20,473 bases of DNA from positions 1 through 20,473 of IMG/VR virus record IMGVR_UViG_3300042197_001097. One strand, written 5' to 3'. The position numbers and the translations under genes were made by a program. The first letter of the stretch is position 1; each line of letters starts with the position of its first letter. Source of the DNA: a virus. Of this stretch, positions 19,556 to 20,473 are shown piece by piece. The notes beneath the pieces are model-generated. The model made no database searches. It was given only the letters and a program-made list of their open reading frames with translations, and was not told the origin of the DNA.

Positions 19556-19584
19556 ATCATATCAAACTTCGACGGTAAAAGCAA
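19556..19584 (-). promoter_or_regulatory. Leftward promoter at the edge of the repeat region
   Basis: Minus-strand TTGCTT (19584-19579), 17-bp spacer, TATGAT (19561-19556) preceded by TGA, then six bases and ATG 19549. The first rightmost promoter before the noncoding repeat region. Confidence 0.65.
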
Positions 19585-19706
19585 GGCGCAAAATAGAACT
19601 AACAAACCTTCCCCTGCCCAAAATGGGCAATAGCGGTTAATAACCTAAATTCGGCGGGTATAGAAAGAATGTCGTAATACCCCCAGTGTAATAACAAACC
19701 TTGTAT

Positions 19707-19735
19707 GCCAGATATCCCAGATAGCCAGATATCCC
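19707..19735 (+). repeat. Direct repeat GCCAGATATCCC, two copies 17 bases apart
   Basis: GCCAGATATCCC at 19707-19718 and 19724-19735, each containing the palindrome GATATC, and adjacent to the repeated octamer at 19743. A pair with 17-bp spacing would place protein sites at about 1.6 helical turns. Confidence 0.75.
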
Positions 19736-19757
19736 TGATATGAAGGTTTGTCAACTA

Positions 19758-19800
19758 TGTCCAATAACCCTGGTTTGGTATGGACAATATGGATCCAGGG
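19758..19800 (+). repeat. Nested inverted repeats
   Basis: TGTCCA (19758-19763) pairs with TGGACA (19781-19786), and CCCTGG (19768-19773) pairs with CCAGGG (19795-19800). The two hairpins overlap and exclude each other. On the minus strand the first includes TTGTCCATA (19787-19779), one base from a DnaA box. Confidence 0.65.
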
Positions 19801-20100
19801 TGATGGTTTTATACCCGCTGAAATAGGCTATAAAGGCTGATTTAAGGGGTTGTAGGGTTTGGCATAGACAAATTATTTCTTACTGATATTTTTTTGATAT
19901 GGTTTTGGTGGAGGAAAGTGGAGTAAAGTGGGTGATTGAGCGTTTTTATAGATGGCGTCGTAATCCCCTGGCTGCCAAACCTCCTATCCCCAAACCTTCC
20001 AAACCTTCAAACCTTCATAGCGGGGCATGCATTATACTCTCAAAACCATGGTTTGTCAAACCTTTTTATCTTAAAAACCCCCTATAAAAATGTCCAGAAA

Positions 20101-20120
20101 ATGTAGGAAAATGTAGGAAA
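20101..20120 (+). repeat. Tandem ATGTAGGAAA, two copies
   Basis: ATGTAGGAAA at 20101-20110 and 20111-20120, exact period 10, inside an A-rich tract that runs to about 20190. Confidence 0.75.
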
Positions 20121-20225
20121 AACCCCAGAAAAAATATAGAAAGGTTTGGTTATTATGGTAAAAAGTTTAAATATTCTACGATTTAAATTCCCGCTTCGTA
20201 ATGTCTAATAGTACTGTGAAACAGC

Positions 20226-20240
20226 GCCGCCACGGGCGGC
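20226..20240. repeat. GC-rich hairpin
   Basis: GCCGCC (20226-20231), loop ACG, GGCGGC (20235-20240). A 6-bp G+C stem in an AT-rich setting; no T-run follows on the plus strand and only TGTTTC on the minus strand. Confidence 0.6.
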
Positions 20241-20250
20241 AGAAATGGGC

Positions 20251-20270
20251 GGGTATAAAAAGATATACCC
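20251..20270. repeat. Palindrome GGGTATA ... TATACCC
   Basis: GGGTATA (20251-20257), six bases, TATACCC (20264-20270). A 7-bp inverted pair next to a CGGGTATA-type element; could be an operator or hairpin. Confidence 0.55.
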
Positions 20271-20301
20271 CATATCACTAGTATAACAATACACTGGATA
20301 C

Positions 20302-20450
20302 AAGGTTTGAAGGTTTGTCATGAATCTGGAAAATTTTTCAAACCTTCGTAATGTTTTTTTCAAAAATAAGGTTTGGAAGGTTTGTCCACAATCTGGGATT
20401 TTTTGAAATGGGTTCTTAATGTCTTTTCGTAAATAAGGTTTGAAGGTTTG
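20302..20450 (+). repeat. ~67-bp tandem repeat units
   Basis: Paired octamers begin at 20302, 20368 and 20435, a period of 66-67 bases. Units 1 and 2 share the pair, then TC, an AATCTGG element and an AATTTTTT/ATTTTTT tract before AAT and the next pair. The third unit runs off the window end. Repeat count beyond the edge is unknown. Confidence 0.8.
20382..20390 (+). other. Actinobacterial-type DnaA box TTGTCCACA
   Basis: TTGTCCACA at 20382-20390 matches the DnaA box form reported for actinobacteria (TTGTCCACA in Mycobacterium and Streptomyces). A second, 8/9 match, TTGTCCATA, is on the minus strand at 19787-19779. One exact 9-mer could occur by chance, but its place inside the second ~67-bp repeat unit, with the octamer sharing its TTTG, is suggestive. 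Confidence 0.5.
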
Positions 20451-20473
20451 GTAAACAAATACCCGAGCCATTC

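Larger units (their letters stand above)
19603..20450. repeat. Iterated octamer AAGGTTTG / CAAACCTT (15 exact copies)
   Basis: Copies on the plus strand start at 19743, 20141, 20302, 20310, 20368, 20377, 20435, 20443; complement copies at 19603, 19695, 19991, 20000, 20008, 20057, 20339. Three complement copies are spaced 8-9 bases at 19991-20015; plus copies form three adjacent pairs at 20302, 20368, 20435. Chance would give well under one copy in a stretch this long. Confidence 0.85.
19585..20473. other. Noncoding repeat-dense region (candidate origin or regulatory hub)
   Basis: About 890 bases with no convincing gene. It holds 15 exact copies of AAGGTTTG or its complement, four copies of TCGTAAT, a 12-bp direct repeat, nested inverted repeats, a GC hairpin, a TATACCC palindrome, AT-rich tracts and one TTGTCCACA box. 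The open frames seen here (19899-20087 plus, 20205-20471 minus) are composed of the repeats and lack start signals. Confidence 0.7.

Noticed and set aside
19740-19826. 28-aa plus frame starting at 19740
   Set aside because: No Shine-Dalgarno or well-placed -10; it overlaps repeats and hairpins.
19899-20087. 62-aa plus-strand frame in the repeat region
   Set aside because: Its KPSKPS-type composition comes from the CAAACCTT repeats; it lacks a Shine-Dalgarno or clear -10 six bases before the start.
20302-20450. CRISPR array
   Set aside because: The repeated motif is only 8-16 bp, the intervening parts are similar to one another, and no cas genes are nearby.
20205-20471. 88-aa minus-strand frame across the tandem array
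   Set aside because: It is read through a repeat whose period is not a multiple of three, so the frame drifts; no start signal in the window.

Overview
The window looks like part of the genome of a tailed double-stranded DNA phage of an actinobacterium with an AT-rich genome; a freshwater lineage is a guess. The evidence is tightly packed overlapping genes, a CHAP endolysin end, two tRNA genes, phage-type conserved modules (the 441- and 124-aa proteins, a pyrimidine-dimer glycosylase-like protein, a SLOG-like protein), and two strongly actinobacterial families, WhiB and a DUF7455-like zinc protein. Very frequent leaderless starts (a -10 box followed about 6 nt later by ATG) also fit an actinobacterial host.

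Layout: (1) 1-9727, all rightward. It holds the CHAP lysin C-terminus, an HslV/proteasome-like protease with intact catalytic residues, a small acidic protein, a secreted subtilisin, tRNA-Gly and tRNA-Glu, an Hsp20 chaperone, a structured RNA or terminator, HNH nuclease, FmdB-like and DUF7455-like zinc proteins, SNase, thioredoxin, a large modular phage protein with satellites, a SLOG-like protein, WhiB, the pyrimidine-dimer glycosylase-like protein, a coiled-coil membrane protein, a zinc ribbon, an XapX-like microprotein and a possible holin. It is closed by a hairpin terminator at 9745-9771. (2) 9776-14954, leftward: six overlapping genes for glycan work (GT-B, GT-A-like, exostosin-like, FkbM methyltransferase, sugar epimerase, CgeB-like GT). 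(3) 15027-15722, rightward: a Stealth-like transferase, divergent from the glycan operon. (4) 15715-17540, leftward: a microprotein, a C2H2-like finger, a GT-A glycosyltransferase and an unknown protein with a possible degenerate nuclease motif. (5) 17598-19549, mostly leftward: a conserved unknown protein and a series of small proteins (24-71 aa), many with their own promoter, plus one divergent zinc ribbon. (6) 19585-20473: no convincing gene; a repeat-dense region with 15 exact copies of an 8-bp motif, a ~67-bp tandem period, several hairpins and an actinobacterial-type DnaA box. It is the best candidate for a replication origin or regulatory hub.

The genes suggest three themes: proteostasis and lysis (CHAP, HslV-like, subtilisin, Hsp20, thioredoxin), surface or virion glycan modification (about eight enzymes), and a cluster of leaderless microproteins fired leftward from beside the repeat region. 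All family calls come from reading motifs; no database search was run.
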